The notes beneath the pieces are model-generated. The model searched no databases, was not told the origin of the DNA, and saw only the letters and a list, made by a program, of their open reading frames with translations. Positions 12,012 through 21,624 of a stretch of DNA of 64,000 bases are shown here, in pieces. The translations under genes were made by a program, and so were the position numbers. This DNA is from Acidovorax temperans (GTDB lineage Bacteria; Pseudomonadota; Gammaproteobacteria; Burkholderiales; Burkholderiaceae_C), in the NCBI RefSeq assembly GCF_006716905.1, contig NZ_VFPV01000001.1:870001-934000 (forward strand). The letters run 5' to 3'. Numbering within the stretch: the stretch's first letter is position 1; each line of letters opens with the position of its first letter.

Positions 12012-12940
12012 TGTTTCACCTCAAATCGAGCCACATTCTCGCGAGACACCGAGTTCAACTCGAAGAGCTTTCCTCGCACATACACATCGGTCACATCGGC
12101 GCGACCGACCACTACGCTGAACGGCAAAACGCCAGACACTGGCGCCGAATCGCCTTGGACCATTTTCTTTTCAAACACAACACGCCCAGAAGCATCACGA
12201 ACTTGAACCCAGGATTCACCTCGTGTACGCACCATCAAAGGCACATTGACAGACTCGGGCGCAACCGCTGGATCAGCGGGCTGGAGTGTGACTGGTGCTG
12301 CAGCCTGCGCAACAGAGGAACTTGGTTGCGAGGCGCTCATCTGAATACCCACAGACACCGATTCACTTACTGTCGTTGCAGATGGCGAAGTAGGCAACAC
12401 AGACACAGTAGCTGCATCAGGAGGAACGGGTTCGGGGGCAGCGGGAACGGCAACGGCTGGAATCTGCTTCGTGCGCCATGCATCCCAAGGCTGATACCCA
12501 GCTGGCCAATAAAAAACTGCGGCGGCGCCAGCCAGAAGCAATAGAACACTGGCTGTCAACCAAGAAGAATGCCGTGAGCTTTTAGTGGTGACGAATGTCT
12601 TGCCCGCTGTCTTGACTGGAGTATTGATATCCGTTCGCTCAGGAATCAATCGGGGAGCTTGAGACTGTGGCAGCAACGATAAAACGGAGGCGGGATCCAA
12701 TTTGAGGGTACGACACACACTGGACGCCAAAGCTCGCAAAAAAACAGTGTCTGAGAGCAGATCGAAATTGTTGGACTCTAGCGCCTCCAACTTGCTCACT
12801 GGCACCTTCAACGCGACGGCCAGGGCCTCGATGTGAATACCCGCCGATTGGCGAGCATTTTTGAGAATATCTCCAGCCGTGGTTTGCAGGGCGTCAACGC
12901 CGTCCGCACTCAACTTGGACTCAACCACAGAATCACTCAT
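12008..12940 (-). CDS. rodZ: RodZ-like helix-turn-helix / DUF4115 protein
   Basis: 310 aa. An N-terminal Cro/C1-type HTH (about 20-90, including [20 protein letters not shown] and [12 protein letters not shown]) precedes a single membrane helix near 130-150 ([19 protein letters not shown]). A Pro/Ala/Ser-rich periplasmic linker leads to a C-terminal DUF4115 domain ([16 protein letters not shown]...). The family links MreB to the envelope and shapes rods. The start is the ATG at 12940, with GGAG 6 bases upstream; an in-frame GTG at 12952 is less likely. It overlaps the pilF stop by 8 bases and ispG by 4. Confidence 0.9.
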   Translation of the reverse strand: MSDSVVESKLSADGVDALQTTAGDILKNARQSAGIHIEALAVALKVPVSKLEALESNNFDLLSDTVFLRALASSVCRTLKLDPASVLSLLPQSQAPRLIPERTDINTPVKTAGKTFVTTKSSRHSSWLTASVLLLLAGAAAVFYWPAGYQPWDAWRTKQIPAVAVPAAPEPVPPDAATVSVLPTSPSATTVSESVSVGIQMSASQPSSSVAQAAAPVTLQPADPAVAPESVNVPLMVRTRGESWVQVRDASGRVVFEKKMVQGDSAPVSGVLPFSVVVGRADVTDVYVRGKLFELNSVSRENVARFEVKQ

Positions 12941-13766
12941 TGAAAGCTCCACGCTGATAAGCGCTCAATTCCGCAGAATCGGGAAACCGCTTGCGCAACT
13001 GGTCCGCCAACTGAAGCAACGCCACGTTATCGCCAAGTGCTTTCTCCACTTTGATCCCCAACCACAATGACTCAGAGTTCGCTAGCGCGCCGTTGTTGAG
13101 GCGGCGGATGTAAAACTGCGCCCGGGTGAACTCGTTACGGCGAAACAACAACGAGGCCAAGTGATAACTGACCACTGGATTGCCGGCATCCAACTGGTAG
13201 GACTTCAACAGCGACTGCTCAGCCTCGTCATACTTTCCAGCAGCGGACTGGCAGAGCCCTCGCGCCATCAACGTCTTGCCACGAGCCATGTAAGCAGGGT
13301 TGGCCAAGGCCTTATCAAACTGCTGCTCAGCATCGAGATATCTCTTCATTTGGCATAAAAGCCAACCGTAGTTGTGCAGAAGATTGGCGTCGCCTGATCG
13401 CATCGAGACAGCCCTGCGAAAACTATCCTCTGCCTGGGCAAGGTCGTTAAGACGCATGTAAATGAGCCCACGCATGTTGTAGGCGTCTGCATAGGACGGG
13501 TCTGTAGCGAGCGACTGTTTGACTTCGTCCAGCGCAACCGTGGTCTGGCCATTTTCAAAATACTTCGCTGCCAGTTCAAGACGGATTCGAGCCCTACGCC
13601 GAACATCCGTTTCATCGGATGGCGTCACGATACCGGCGTCGGCACTGCTGGTTTGAACCCCACCGTCAGTGGCACAGCCCTGGATGAAGAGCCCGGCACC
13701 AGCTACGCCCAGCGATACCAGCGCCTTGCGGAAAAAGATATCACCTCGCCCCAACAGTCTCGCCAT
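12933..13766 (-). CDS. pilF: Type IV pilus biogenesis lipoprotein PilF/PilW
   Basis: 277 aa TPR lipoprotein acting as pilotin for the PilQ secretin in the outer membrane. The signal peptide ends in the lipobox FIQGC, lipidated Cys at residue 31. TPR units follow (ARIRLELAAKYFENGQTTVA, YADAYNMRGLIYMRLNDLAQ, LHNYGWLLCQMKRYLDAEQQ), typical of PilW. It is the first gene of the pilF-rodZ-ispG-hisS cluster and follows rlmN by 25 bases. No other pilus genes occur in the window. Confidence 0.92.
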   Translation of the reverse strand: MARLLGRGDIFFRKALVSLGVAGAGLFIQGCATDGGVQTSSADAGIVTPSDETDVRRRARIRLELAAKYFENGQTTVALDEVKQSLATDPSYADAYNMRGLIYMRLNDLAQAEDSFRRAVSMRSGDANLLHNYGWLLCQMKRYLDAEQQFDKALANPAYMARGKTLMARGLCQSAAGKYDEAEQSLLKSYQLDAGNPVVSYHLASLLFRRNEFTRAQFYIRRLNNGALANSESLWLGIKVEKALGDNVALLQLADQLRKRFPDSAELSAYQRGAFNE

Positions 13767-13791
13767 ACAGCCCCCTATTTATATTTGCAAC

Positions 13792-14913
13792 TCAAGTGAT
13801 CGGCTTCAGCACAATGGTGCGTTGCTTAGCCATACGCTCTGCCGCACGCGTCCTGTCTTTGACGTCGCCGGCCAATTGCCCGCAAGCAGCGTCGATATCG
13901 TCCCCGCGTGTCTTGCGCACGGTGGTGACGATACCTGCATCGCTAAGCAATTTGGCAAATGCCAGCACTCGATGCTGGGGTGAGCGAAGAAGGCCGGACG
14001 CAGGAAACGGGTTGAATGGAATCAGGTTGAATTTGCACCGAACACCTGGGCCACGTGTTGGCTGCACCAGGTCAATGAGTTGCTGCGCGTGCTCGGGCTG
14101 GTCATTGACTCCGTCCAGCATGCAGTACTCAAAAGTAATGAAGTCGCGAGGAGCGTGCTCCAGATACCGGTTGCACGCATCCAGCAACTCGTGAATGGGG
14201 TATTTGCGGTTGAGCGGAACGAGGTTGTCACGCAGCGCATCACTCGGTGCATGAAGCGATACAGCCAGTGCCACAGGGCAATCTTGTGCAAGGCGATCCA
14301 TCATCGGCACTACACCGGACGTAGAAACCGTAACCCGGCGACGGGAAAGGCCGTAACCATGATCATCCAGCATGATGCGAAGAGCAGGCACCAACGCTGC
14401 GTAGTTCTGCAAAGGCTCGCCCATGCCCATCATCACCACATTGGAGATCACTCGCTCAGACGTCTGCAACCGAGTACGCAGCGCGTGCTCTGCAAACCAC
14501 AGCTGGGCAATGATTTCACCGGAAGTCAGATTACGACTGAATCCCTGGTGACCCGTCGAGCAAAAACGGCAGCCGACGGCACAGCCCGCCTGCGAAGAAA
14601 CACACAAGGTGCCACGATCATCTTCTGGAATGAACACAGACTCCACCGCATTGCCGTCACCCACATCAAAAAGCCACTTGATGGTGCCGTCTGCAGAGAC
14701 GTGTTCGCTGATAACTGGCAGCGCCTCAATACGGGCGCAGCCCTGGAGCTTTTCCCTCAGTGACTTCGCCAAATCACTCATGGCACCAAAATCCTTGGCG
14801 CCGCGCTGGTGAATCCAGCGGAAAAGCTGCGTTGCGCGGAAACGTTTTTCACCCAGCCGCTCGCAAAAGGCGATCAATGCGTCCAGGTCAAACTCTAGAA
14901 GATTAGTGGTCAT
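13792..14913 (-). CDS. rlmN: Dual-specificity 23S rRNA A2503 / tRNA A37 methyltransferase RlmN
   Basis: 373 aa radical SAM enzyme that adds a C2-methyl group to A2503 of 23S rRNA and to A37 of some tRNAs. The radical SAM cysteines form C-x3-C-x2-C at residues 111, 115 and 118 ([11 protein letters not shown]). [13 protein letters not shown] is the SAM-binding GEP region. [17 protein letters not shown] near the C-terminus carries the methyl-carrying cysteine. Family length is typical. It lies between ndk and pilF in the conserved order. Confidence 0.97.
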   Translation of the reverse strand: MTTNLLEFDLDALIAFCERLGEKRFRATQLFRWIHQRGAKDFGAMSDLAKSLREKLQGCARIEALPVISEHVSADGTIKWLFDVGDGNAVESVFIPEDDRGTLCVSSQAGCAVGCRFCSTGHQGFSRNLTSGEIIAQLWFAEHALRTRLQTSERVISNVVMMGMGEPLQNYAALVPALRIMLDDHGYGLSRRRVTVSTSGVVPMMDRLAQDCPVALAVSLHAPSDALRDNLVPLNRKYPIHELLDACNRYLEHAPRDFITFEYCMLDGVNDQPEHAQQLIDLVQPTRGPGVRCKFNLIPFNPFPASGLLRSPQHRVLAFAKLLSDAGIVTTVRKTRGDDIDAACGQLAGDVKDRTRAAERMAKQRTIVLKPIT

Positions 14914-14959
14914 TGCGGCAGCCTTGCGCGAGACCGCTCGCAGCTGTCCCCATGGCGTG

Positions 14960-14980
14960 AAAACCCCACTGAAGTGGGAT
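14960..14980 (-). terminator. Probable terminator between ndk and rlmN
   Basis: Read on the minus strand, CCCAC-TTCA-GTGGG is followed by GTTTTC. It is a small hairpin with a short T run just after the ndk stop codon and upstream of rlmN. It may be a weak or partial terminator, letting rlmN be read mainly from its own promoter. Confidence 0.55.
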
Positions 14981-15000
14981 CAGGCATGGGGACCGCCATC

Positions 15001-15426
15001 TCAGCGGGAGTAGATGTTCAAGCCAGGGAAGAAGAATGCCACTTCGGCTTGTGCGGTTTCAGGGGCGTCAGAGCCGTGCACAGCGTTTGCATCGATGCTG
15101 TCAGCAAAGTCAGCGCGGATCGTGCCTGGTTCTGCCTTCTTGGGATCCGTTGCGCCCATCAGCTCACGGTTTTTCAGGATGGCGTTTTCACCTTCCAGCG
15201 CCTGGATCATCACAGGACCGGAGATCATGAAATCCACCAGATCCTTGAAGAAAGGACGTTCCTTGTGCACAGCATAGAACTGCTCGGCTTCCAAGCGGGA
15301 CAGGTGAGCCATGCGAGCGGCTACCACCTTGAGGCCAGCGGCTTCAAAACGGGCGTAGATCTGACCGATCACGTTCTTAGCAACTGCGTCGGGCTTGATG
15401 ATGGAGAGAGTACGTTCGATGGCCAT
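15001..15426 (-). CDS. ndk: Nucleoside diphosphate kinase
   Basis: 141 aa enzyme exchanging gamma-phosphate among nucleoside triphosphates. It begins [20 protein letters not shown]. The phosphohistidine lies in [20 protein letters not shown] (His at about 117), matching the HGSD signature. Length is exactly that of bacterial Ndk proteins. ATG start at 15426; 83 bases separate it from the rluB stop, and it is followed by a small terminator before rlmN. Confidence 0.98.
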   Translation of the reverse strand: MAIERTLSIIKPDAVAKNVIGQIYARFEAAGLKVVAARMAHLSRLEAEQFYAVHKERPFFKDLVDFMISGPVMIQALEGENAILKNRELMGATDPKKAEPGTIRADFADSIDANAVHGSDAPETAQAEVAFFFPGLNIYSR

Positions 15427-15509
15427 GGTATTTTTCCTGAATGGATGTTACTGAAGTTCTTTTGTCCAGCGGACAAAACCCTCGATTCTAACCGTGCTGC
15501 GCAAATAGA

Positions 15510-16937
15510 CTAGCGACTGCGGCCTCGGCGACCGCCGCCTGTTGATTTCTGCGCTTGTCGATAACGAGAAAGACTGTCGGAGCCGATGTATCCCACAGAT
15601 GTTTTCATAGGATCGGGCTGCGCGCCAGCGCGGGATCGATCGCCTGCCGACCCAGCACTTTCACCACGGCGCCCACGGGCCGCCCCCTGCGAACCGGCGG
15701 GACCGCCTGGGGCGCGACGCCCCCGCCCCGCAGCAACTCCACCACTGCGCCCCAAAGGCGGAGGGCCAGACCTGCGAGCAGCAGCTGAGCCGCCTTGATG
15801 ATCAGCTCCGTCCGCATGCTGCGAACCACCCGCTGCCTTCAACAGGGAACGGATGTCGGCATCGTCAAGCTCAAGCCAAGCCCCACGTTTGAGCCCACGC
15901 GGCAGCATCATGGCCCCGTATCGAATGCGAATCAGACGGCTCACTGCATGACCGACAGCCTCCATCATCCGACGCACTTCACGATTACGCCCCTCAGAGA
16001 TCGTGACGCGATACCAGCAGTTGGAGCCCTCTCCACCGCCATCTTCAATGGACCCAAACGCAGCCATGCCATCGTCCAGGCGAACGCCCTCCAAAAGGCG
16101 TTGCTTCTCTTCGTTGCTCAACGCACCCAACACCCGGACCGCGTACTCACGTTCCAGGCCAAAGCGCGGATGCATCAGCTTGTTTGCCAACTCGCCAGAG
16201 CTGGTGAACAAAAGCAGCCCTTCTGTGTTGAGGTCGAGCCGGCCTACCGACTGCCATTTGCCGTGTTGCAGACGCGGCAACTTGCGGAACACAGTGGGTC
16301 GGTTCTGAGGGTCATCATGCGTCACCACCTCGCCAACCGGCTTGTGATAGGCGATCACACGCGGTGGCGGGGGATCGATGCGATAACGAATAGGCTTCCC
16401 ATTGACTTTGACCTGGTCGCCAAACTGGATGCGTTGCCCTATGTGCGCTGGCTCGTTGTTGACGGAGATACGCCCTTCCAGGATGAGTTGCTCCATTTCA
16501 AGGCGAGAACCAAGACCCGCTTGCGCCAGAACCTTGTGCAGCTTGGGCGTTTCGACCTGCGGCTGCAACACCCGTTTGACAGGCAAGGCCTCAGCATCAG
16601 CCCCCTCGTCACTGTCAAAGCGCCCGGATACAACGTCAGCGAACTGATAGCCCTGCGGAGTCTTGCCTTGTCCAGAGCGAGCATGGCGAGGCTTGGGCGA
16701 CGTTGGAGTTACAGATGCTTCGGCAGTACCAGAAACGGTCGGTTCCTGGGTTTCGGACGCATGCTCTGCGACCGCCTCGGCAATTGCACTTCCATGATCA
16801 GCCACAGACGAGTCGGCCTTGCTGCTTGAACGCTTGCGCGGGGTCCGTGCTTTCGGCACGGATACAGCCGCTTCATCAACGGTCGAGGTGGAATCTGGCT
16901 GCGAGCCTTCTGCCGTCACCTGGGGGGAATCATTCAT
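15510..16937 (-). CDS. rluB: 23S rRNA pseudouridine 2605 synthase RluB, with long tails
   Basis: 475 aa. The central part is a standard RsuA/RluB enzyme: S4 domain ([19 protein letters not shown]), then the catalytic segment [20 protein letters not shown] with the active Asp, and [20 protein letters not shown]. On each side lie low-complexity extensions. An acidic, Ser/Thr/Ala-rich leader covers about 115 residues. A Gly/Arg-rich tail of about 100 residues ([17 protein letters not shown], ending [11 protein letters not shown]) probably contacts RNA. The start chosen is the ATG at 16937 with AGGAAG upstream and 8 bases overlap with scpB; an in-frame ATG at 16967 has no good ribosome-binding site. 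Confidence 0.92.
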   Translation of the reverse strand: MNDSPQVTAEGSQPDSTSTVDEAAVSVPKARTPRKRSSSKADSSVADHGSAIAEAVAEHASETQEPTVSGTAEASVTPTSPKPRHARSGQGKTPQGYQFADVVSGRFDSDEGADAEALPVKRVLQPQVETPKLHKVLAQAGLGSRLEMEQLILEGRISVNNEPAHIGQRIQFGDQVKVNGKPIRYRIDPPPPRVIAYHKPVGEVVTHDDPQNRPTVFRKLPRLQHGKWQSVGRLDLNTEGLLLFTSSGELANKLMHPRFGLEREYAVRVLGALSNEEKQRLLEGVRLDDGMAAFGSIEDGGGEGSNCWYRVTISEGRNREVRRMMEAVGHAVSRLIRIRYGAMMLPRGLKRGAWLELDDADIRSLLKAAGGSQHADGADHQGGSAAARRSGPPPLGRSGGVAAGRGRRAPGGPAGSQGAARGRRGESAGSAGDRSRAGAQPDPMKTSVGYIGSDSLSRYRQAQKSTGGGRRGRSR

Positions 16938-17646
16938 GGGAGCTTCCTGTAACGCCGTGGTCGGCATCTACATCGTCATTGCGGGGTTGTTCCACCGCCA
17001 TATCAAATAAATCGTTACCCATCGGCGCAACCTGCTCCGATGGATTCTCTGCGGCACCTTCCGACGCAAGGGGGTCAGCAACATCGCCCCCCCCACGCGC
17101 CGAAGCCAAGGTGTCCAGCAGATGAGGATTGGACGTGGGATCATCCAGTACCGGCAACTGGTCCAGCGAGGCCAAACCCAGATCATCCAAAAACTGCCGC
17201 GTGGTCGCAAACAGTGCTGGACGGCCGACTGTTTCCCGATGGCCGATCACCTCCACCCAGCCACGATCCTCCAACTGCTTGATGATCAGGCTGTTGACGG
17301 TCACGCCCCGTATGTCTTCGATGTCGCCACGCGTCACAGGCTGCCGATAAGCAATGATGGCCAGGGTTTCGAGAGTCGCCCGAGAGTACCGGGGAGGCTT
17401 CTCAGGATGGAGTCGATCCAGGTATTCACGCATTTCGGGACGGCTCTGAAAGCGCCAACCGGTAGCCACCTGCACCAATTCCACGCCCCGCTGCGACCAG
17501 TCTCGCTGCAGGTCCTGCAGCAACATCTTCAGAGTATCCGACCCCAGCGCGTCATTGAAGAGCACCCTCAACTCACGCAGGGGCACCGGCTGAGGCGCAC
17601 AAATCAAGGCTGTCTCAAGGACCCGCTTGGCATCCACCGTATTCAT
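16930..17646 (-). CDS. scpB: Segregation and condensation protein B
   Basis: 238 aa winged-helix kleisin-associated subunit of the SMC-ScpAB complex that compacts and segregates the chromosome. The core ([60 protein letters not shown]) is typical. The C-terminus carries an acidic, low-conservation tail. It overlaps the rluB start by 8 bases, the usual scpB-rluB pairing. scpA is not adjacent in this window. Confidence 0.95.
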   Translation of the reverse strand: MNTVDAKRVLETALICAPQPVPLRELRVLFNDALGSDTLKMLLQDLQRDWSQRGVELVQVATGWRFQSRPEMREYLDRLHPEKPPRYSRATLETLAIIAYRQPVTRGDIEDIRGVTVNSLIIKQLEDRGWVEVIGHRETVGRPALFATTRQFLDDLGLASLDQLPVLDDPTSNPHLLDTLASARGGGDVADPLASEGAAENPSEQVAPMGNDLFDMAVEQPRNDDVDADHGVTGSSHE

Positions 17647-17786
17647 GGTTCAGCGATTCCGGGAAAGAAGCACGCCTGTTACGGCGACTTACGGATGGCA
17701 GAGATTGGTTGGGAGCGCTGGAAGCGCGCGGTCGGTACAACGACACTCAGCCCGGCGGGATACCGTCTTCGGGCACTACATGGATC

Positions 17787-18902
17787 TCACGACCCAGTGG
17801 AAGGATTGTAGCTCAGACCCCAATCTGCCATTGCCTCCCGCATGTCGGCGGGCAAAGGAGCATGCAAGACCAGTTGCTGTCCAGTCACGGGGTGCTGAAA
17901 CGCTAGCCGGTACGCGTGCAGCGCTTGTCGACCCATTTTTCCCACCAGCGACCCACCGTAAAGCGCATCAGCCACCAGAGGATGCCCTATGGAAGCCATG
18001 TGGACGCGAATCTGATGGGTGCGCCCCGTGTGCAACGTGCATTCGACCCAACACCCTGAGTCGGCCGACTCCAGCAAGCGAATATCGGTGCGCGCCGCCT
18101 TGCCTGCATGGACCGCCAAATCCACCACCGCCATGCGCAGTCGATTACGCGGATCGCGGCCAATGGGCGCAGCCACCGTTCGCATGGCCGGGCCAGTCCA
18201 CGGCTTGTGCGCCAAGGCCAGATATTTGCGACTGACTTCCCGCGCGGCAATCATGCTGACCAGGGCGTCCATGGTAGACCGATCTCGCGCTACCACCATC
18301 AGGCCGCTGGTGTCCTTGTCCAACCTGTGCACGATTCCAGCACGAGGCACCAGAGCTGCACGGGCATCGCGCCCCAACAGCGCGTTGAGCAGTGTTCCGC
18401 TCCAGTTACCGGGAGCAGGATGCACCACAAGACCCGCCGGCTTATTCACCACCAGCAAGTGTTCATCCTCATACACCACATCAATGAGAATCTGCTCGGG
18501 TCGGAACGCTTGACTCTGCAACGTGGGCCGCATCTCCAATGCCACCACGTCACCCGCCTTGACCTTGAACGCGGACTTGGATATCGGCTTGCCATTGAGC
18601 GCCACCAGCCCCTGCCCCAGCAACTGCTGCAGGTAGCTGCGGGAAAACTCTGGAACCAGTTCAGCCAAAGCGCGATCGATGCGCTCACTATGCAACGCTG
18701 CGCCAATCGGCACAGACCGAATCTCGCTCTCGCCCTGAGTGCCTTCCACCAACTCGGCATCCAGCGACTCATCCAGGCTGGGCATCAGCTCAGAGGAGTT
18801 GACCGGTTGGGAACCCTCCACGCCAGACCCCAAGTCGACGGCCACACCCTCCAAAACGTTCAAAGGGGCTTGCGCCCCTTTGACTGACTTGGCCTTGACC
18901 AC
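17787..18902 (-). CDS. rluD: 23S rRNA pseudouridine 1911/1915/1917 synthase RluD
   Basis: 371 aa. After an unusual acidic leader of about 70 residues come the S4 domain (RIDRALAELVPEFSRSYLQQ) and the catalytic domain. The domain holds GIVHRLDKDTSGLMVVARDR with the active-site Asp, and HTGRTHQIRVHMASIGHPLV near the end. The GTG at 18902 lies 2 bases after the stop of the upstream LysM/LytM gene. The ribosome-binding site is weak, so the true start could lie inside the acidic leader. Confidence 0.93.
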   Translation of the reverse strand: MVKAKSVKGAQAPLNVLEGVAVDLGSGVEGSQPVNSSELMPSLDESLDAELVEGTQGESEIRSVPIGAALHSERIDRALAELVPEFSRSYLQQLLGQGLVALNGKPISKSAFKVKAGDVVALEMRPTLQSQAFRPEQILIDVVYEDEHLLVVNKPAGLVVHPAPGNWSGTLLNALLGRDARAALVPRAGIVHRLDKDTSGLMVVARDRSTMDALVSMIAAREVSRKYLALAHKPWTGPAMRTVAAPIGRDPRNRLRMAVVDLAVHAGKAARTDIRLLESADSGCWVECTLHTGRTHQIRVHMASIGHPLVADALYGGSLVGKMGRQALHAYRLAFQHPVTGQQLVLHAPLPADMREAMADWGLSYNPSTGS

Positions 18903-18904
18903 GC

Positions 18905-19834
18905 TCAGCGCGCAGCCAGGTAACGAGCCGGATCCACCGGCTTGCCCTGGCGACGTATTTCGAAATGCAACTTGACACGGTCCGCGTCGGTATTGCCCAT
19001 CTCAGCAATTTTTTGGCCACGCCGTACCGTTTGATCTTCCTTGACCAGCAAAGCCTGGTTGTGGGCGTAGGCCGTCAAAAACGTGTTGTTGTGCTTGAGG
19101 ATGATCAGGTTGCCATAACCACGCAAACCCGCGCCTGCGTACACCACACGTCCGTCTGCTGCGGCCAGCACAGGGTCACCGGCTTTGCCGGCGATGTCAT
19201 AGCCTTTGTTTCGCACCTCATCAAACCCAGCCAATAGCGCGCCGGAAGCGGGCCAGATGAAAGCGACATCTTCGTCGCCCGCTGCGGCTGGCGAAGCAGC
19301 GGGCGCCGCGGCTGGTGCCGAAGCCGCCGATGCGGTGGACGCGGGCGCAGAAACCGGCGCCTTGGGGGCACTTGCCGCGCTGGCAGCGGAGGCTGGCGCA
19401 ACCGAAGAAGACGCCACCGGGCGCGTGACGACACCGGTATCCGCGGCAACAGCGGCTGCCGCAGCACTTGGCGGCGCAGGCACGGTGGATGTGACACGAA
19501 GCACCTGCCCGACTTCGATCAGGTTGGGGTTCTCGAGATTGTTCCAGCGGGCGATGTCTTTCCAGCCCTGACCTGTTTCCAGGCCAATGCGAATCAGGGT
19601 GTCTCCGGGCTTGACGGTGTAATAGCCGGGCTTTCCAGCATTTTCAGCACCGGGCAGAGGCTTGATGGGTGTCGCGACGACAGTACCTGGCTGAACGCTG
19701 GGGCTGGACGCATGGTTAGAAGATGTTCCGCGATCTTCCACAGGAGCCTTGTTCAGCCGGGTGCCGCAGCCTGCCAGCAGAACTCCCGCCAGCGCTACGG
19801 TAAACCCAACCACAAGACCACGCGATACGAACAT
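18905..19834 (-). CDS. NlpD-like lipoprotein: LysM plus degenerate LytM (M23) domain
   Basis: 309 aa lipoprotein with lipobox LLAGC (Cys 23). A LysM peptidoglycan-binding motif (YTVKPGDTLIRIGLETGQ) sits near residues 75-120. A long Ala/Ser/Pro linker precedes the C-terminal M23/LytM domain. That domain has lost metal ligands: NKGYDIAG where active enzymes have HxGxDI, and KLHFEIRR where active enzymes have HxHFE. This is the pattern of NlpD/EnvC amidase activators that switch on cell-separation amidases, not of hydrolases. The start is the ATG at 19834; the frame runs to a TTG two codons upstream. It is next to pcm, the classical surE-pcm-nlpD order. Confidence 0.92.
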   Translation of the reverse strand: MFVSRGLVVGFTVALAGVLLAGCGTRLNKAPVEDRGTSSNHASSPSVQPGTVVATPIKPLPGAENAGKPGYYTVKPGDTLIRIGLETGQGWKDIARWNNLENPNLIEVGQVLRVTSTVPAPPSAAAAAVAADTGVVTRPVASSSVAPASAASAASAPKAPVSAPASTASAASAPAAAPAASPAAAGDEDVAFIWPASGALLAGFDEVRNKGYDIAGKAGDPVLAAADGRVVYAGAGLRGYGNLIILKHNNTFLTAYAHNQALLVKEDQTVRRGQKIAEMGNTDADRVKLHFEIRRQGKPVDPARYLAAR

Positions 19835-19846
19835 AAGCAATTCCCT

Positions 19847-20623
19847 TTAGGCAATCCCCGATTTTAGGGGGACAAAATGAACGGGTTCGAGCACGTTTTG
19901 TTTCAAACCGTGCGCACTTTTGTCGATTACAAGCAACATTTGCTGGCCACCGGCGACAGCCATGGGAGCAACAAGTCGTCCACCCACCGCCAACTGATCG
20001 CACCAAGCCTGGGGCACAGAATCCCCCCCGGCTGCAGCGATGATGGCGGAGTAAGGCGCCCCGCTGGGGTAGCCGAGCATTCCATCGCCAAACATCAGGT
20101 GCACATTGGCCAGCCGAAAAGGGCGCAGGTTGTCACGCGCTTTCTCGTGCAGGCTGCGAACGCGCTCCAGTGTGTAAACCTCGCGGGCCAGCAAACTCAA
20201 CACAGCCGCCTGGTAGCCGCACCCCGTGCCTATTTCCAGCACCCTCCCCAGCCCTGCCGTGCGTGCGACTTCGGCGCCGAGCAACAGCTCACACATGCGG
20301 GCAACGATGCTGGGTTTGGAGATGGTTTGGCCCATACCGATGGGCAAACTGGTGTCTTCATAGGCTTGGTTGCCCAGGGCGCTGTCCACAAACCTGTGGC
20401 GCTCTACCTGGCCCATGGCCTGCAACACCTGGGGTGACGTCACACCCCCAGCTGCCAGCTTTTGGACCATTCGTGTCCGAACGGCCGCCGAATCCAGCCC
20501 CACGCCCACGGCCATGGCGGCAATGGGTCTGGCGCCCAAGGCTGCAGATCTTTGAGAGGGCGCTCCCGCAGGGGTCGTCGCAGACCCTGGCAGCTTGGCC
20601 GGGAAGCCAGGGCGCCGCTGCAT
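19847..20623 (-). CDS. pcm: Protein-L-isoaspartate O-methyltransferase
   Basis: 258 aa SAM-dependent enzyme that methylates isoaspartyl residues to start their repair. The SAM-binding motif VLEIGTGCGYQAAVLSLLAR and the family motifs DTSLPIGMGQTISKP and GYPSGAPYSAIIAAAG are present. The N-terminus carries about 45 residues rich in Pro/Ala/Arg before the conserved part. The ATG overlaps the surE stop by one base (TGATG), so the two are coupled. A short gap to the NlpD-like gene follows. Confidence 0.96.
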   Translation of the reverse strand: MQRRPGFPAKLPGSATTPAGAPSQRSAALGARPIAAMAVGVGLDSAAVRTRMVQKLAAGGVTSPQVLQAMGQVERHRFVDSALGNQAYEDTSLPIGMGQTISKPSIVARMCELLLGAEVARTAGLGRVLEIGTGCGYQAAVLSLLAREVYTLERVRSLHEKARDNLRPFRLANVHLMFGDGMLGYPSGAPYSAIIAAAGGDSVPQAWCDQLAVGGRLVAPMAVAGGQQMLLVIDKSAHGLKQNVLEPVHFVPLKSGIA

Positions 20624-21423
20624 CAGCGAACGCCCTCGACCGCGACAGAGGCCTGCATGCGCGCGGCAGTCTGCGCCCAGTAACCAAGGTTGTCGTGATC
20701 GGTCAGATCCACTTTCAGGGGGGTCATGGATACATGCCCCTGCGCCGTTGCGTGGAAATCTGTGCCCTCCGCGTCATCCTTCGCGGCTCCCGCTCCCCCG
20801 ATCCAGTACATCTTCTCGCCGCGTGGGCTGTCTTGAACAATCACCCGCTCCGCTGCATGGCGGCGGCCCAGGCGGCACAGCTTCAGCGGCTTGAGCGCTT
20901 CCAGAGGCATATTGGGGATGTTGACGTTGAGCAACCACGGCGCAGCGTCTGAAGACTCAGCAGGGTTCACCAAACGGTTACCCATGAGCTGCTGAACGAT
21001 TTCACGCGCCTTTGCAGCCGCAGACTCAATCTCTCCCCAGCCCTTGTCCACCTGCGAGAACGCAATCGCCGGGATACCAAACAGATACCCCTCCATGGCA
21101 GCGCCCACAGTGCCGGAGTAAATAGTGTCATCACCCATGTTGGCACCGTTGTTGATGCCCGACACGACCAAATCGGGCCGGTAGCCCAACAGCCCCGTCA
21201 GCGCAATGTGCACGCAGTCTGCCGGGGTGCCATTCACATAACGAAAGCCGTTGGCCGCCTGGTGCACGTACAGCGGCGAATGCAAGGTCAAGGCGTTCGA
21301 CTTTGCGCTGTTGTTGTGCTCTGGAGCCACAACCTCAACGTCTGCCAGGGTTTTGAGCGCCTCGTACAACGCCACAATGCCGGGCGCCTGGAAGCCGTCG
21401 TCGTTGGAGAGGAGAATTTTCAT
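20623..21423 (-). CDS. surE: 5'/3'-nucleotidase SurE
   Basis: 266 aa stationary-phase survival phosphatase acting on nucleoside monophosphates. It begins [20 protein letters not shown], with the metal-binding NDD at residues 7-9. [16 protein letters not shown] and [20 protein letters not shown] supply the remaining ligands. The start is the ATG at 21423; the frame stays open 59 codons upstream but that sequence has no family similarity. It is the first gene of the surE-pcm-nlpD-rluD block, divergent from the oxidoreductase gene at 21625. Confidence 0.97.
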   Translation of the reverse strand: MKILLSNDDGFQAPGIVALYEALKTLADVEVVAPEHNNSAKSNALTLHSPLYVHQAANGFRYVNGTPADCVHIALTGLLGYRPDLVVSGINNGANMGDDTIYSGTVGAAMEGYLFGIPAIAFSQVDKGWGEIESAAAKAREIVQQLMGNRLVNPAESSDAAPWLLNVNIPNMPLEALKPLKLCRLGRRHAAERVIVQDSPRGEKMYWIGGAGAAKDDAEGTDFHATAQGHVSMTPLKVDLTDHDNLGYWAQTAARMQASVAVEGVR

Positions 21424-21624
21424 GGGTTGCTGGTGCTGAATGAGGCGAATTGTAGGGTGGGCATCGCATCTGCGTTCCCGCCCAGCGCTGCGCAGCAGAC
21501 GCAGATCAACCGATGCAGCCAGCCCACGACAGACCACACCACGCCCACGTCGCTCGTGGGACATCGACGCACAGCCCCCCCACCTATGATTTGACTTCAC
21601 ACAAGATCAACGGAGACGCACCCC

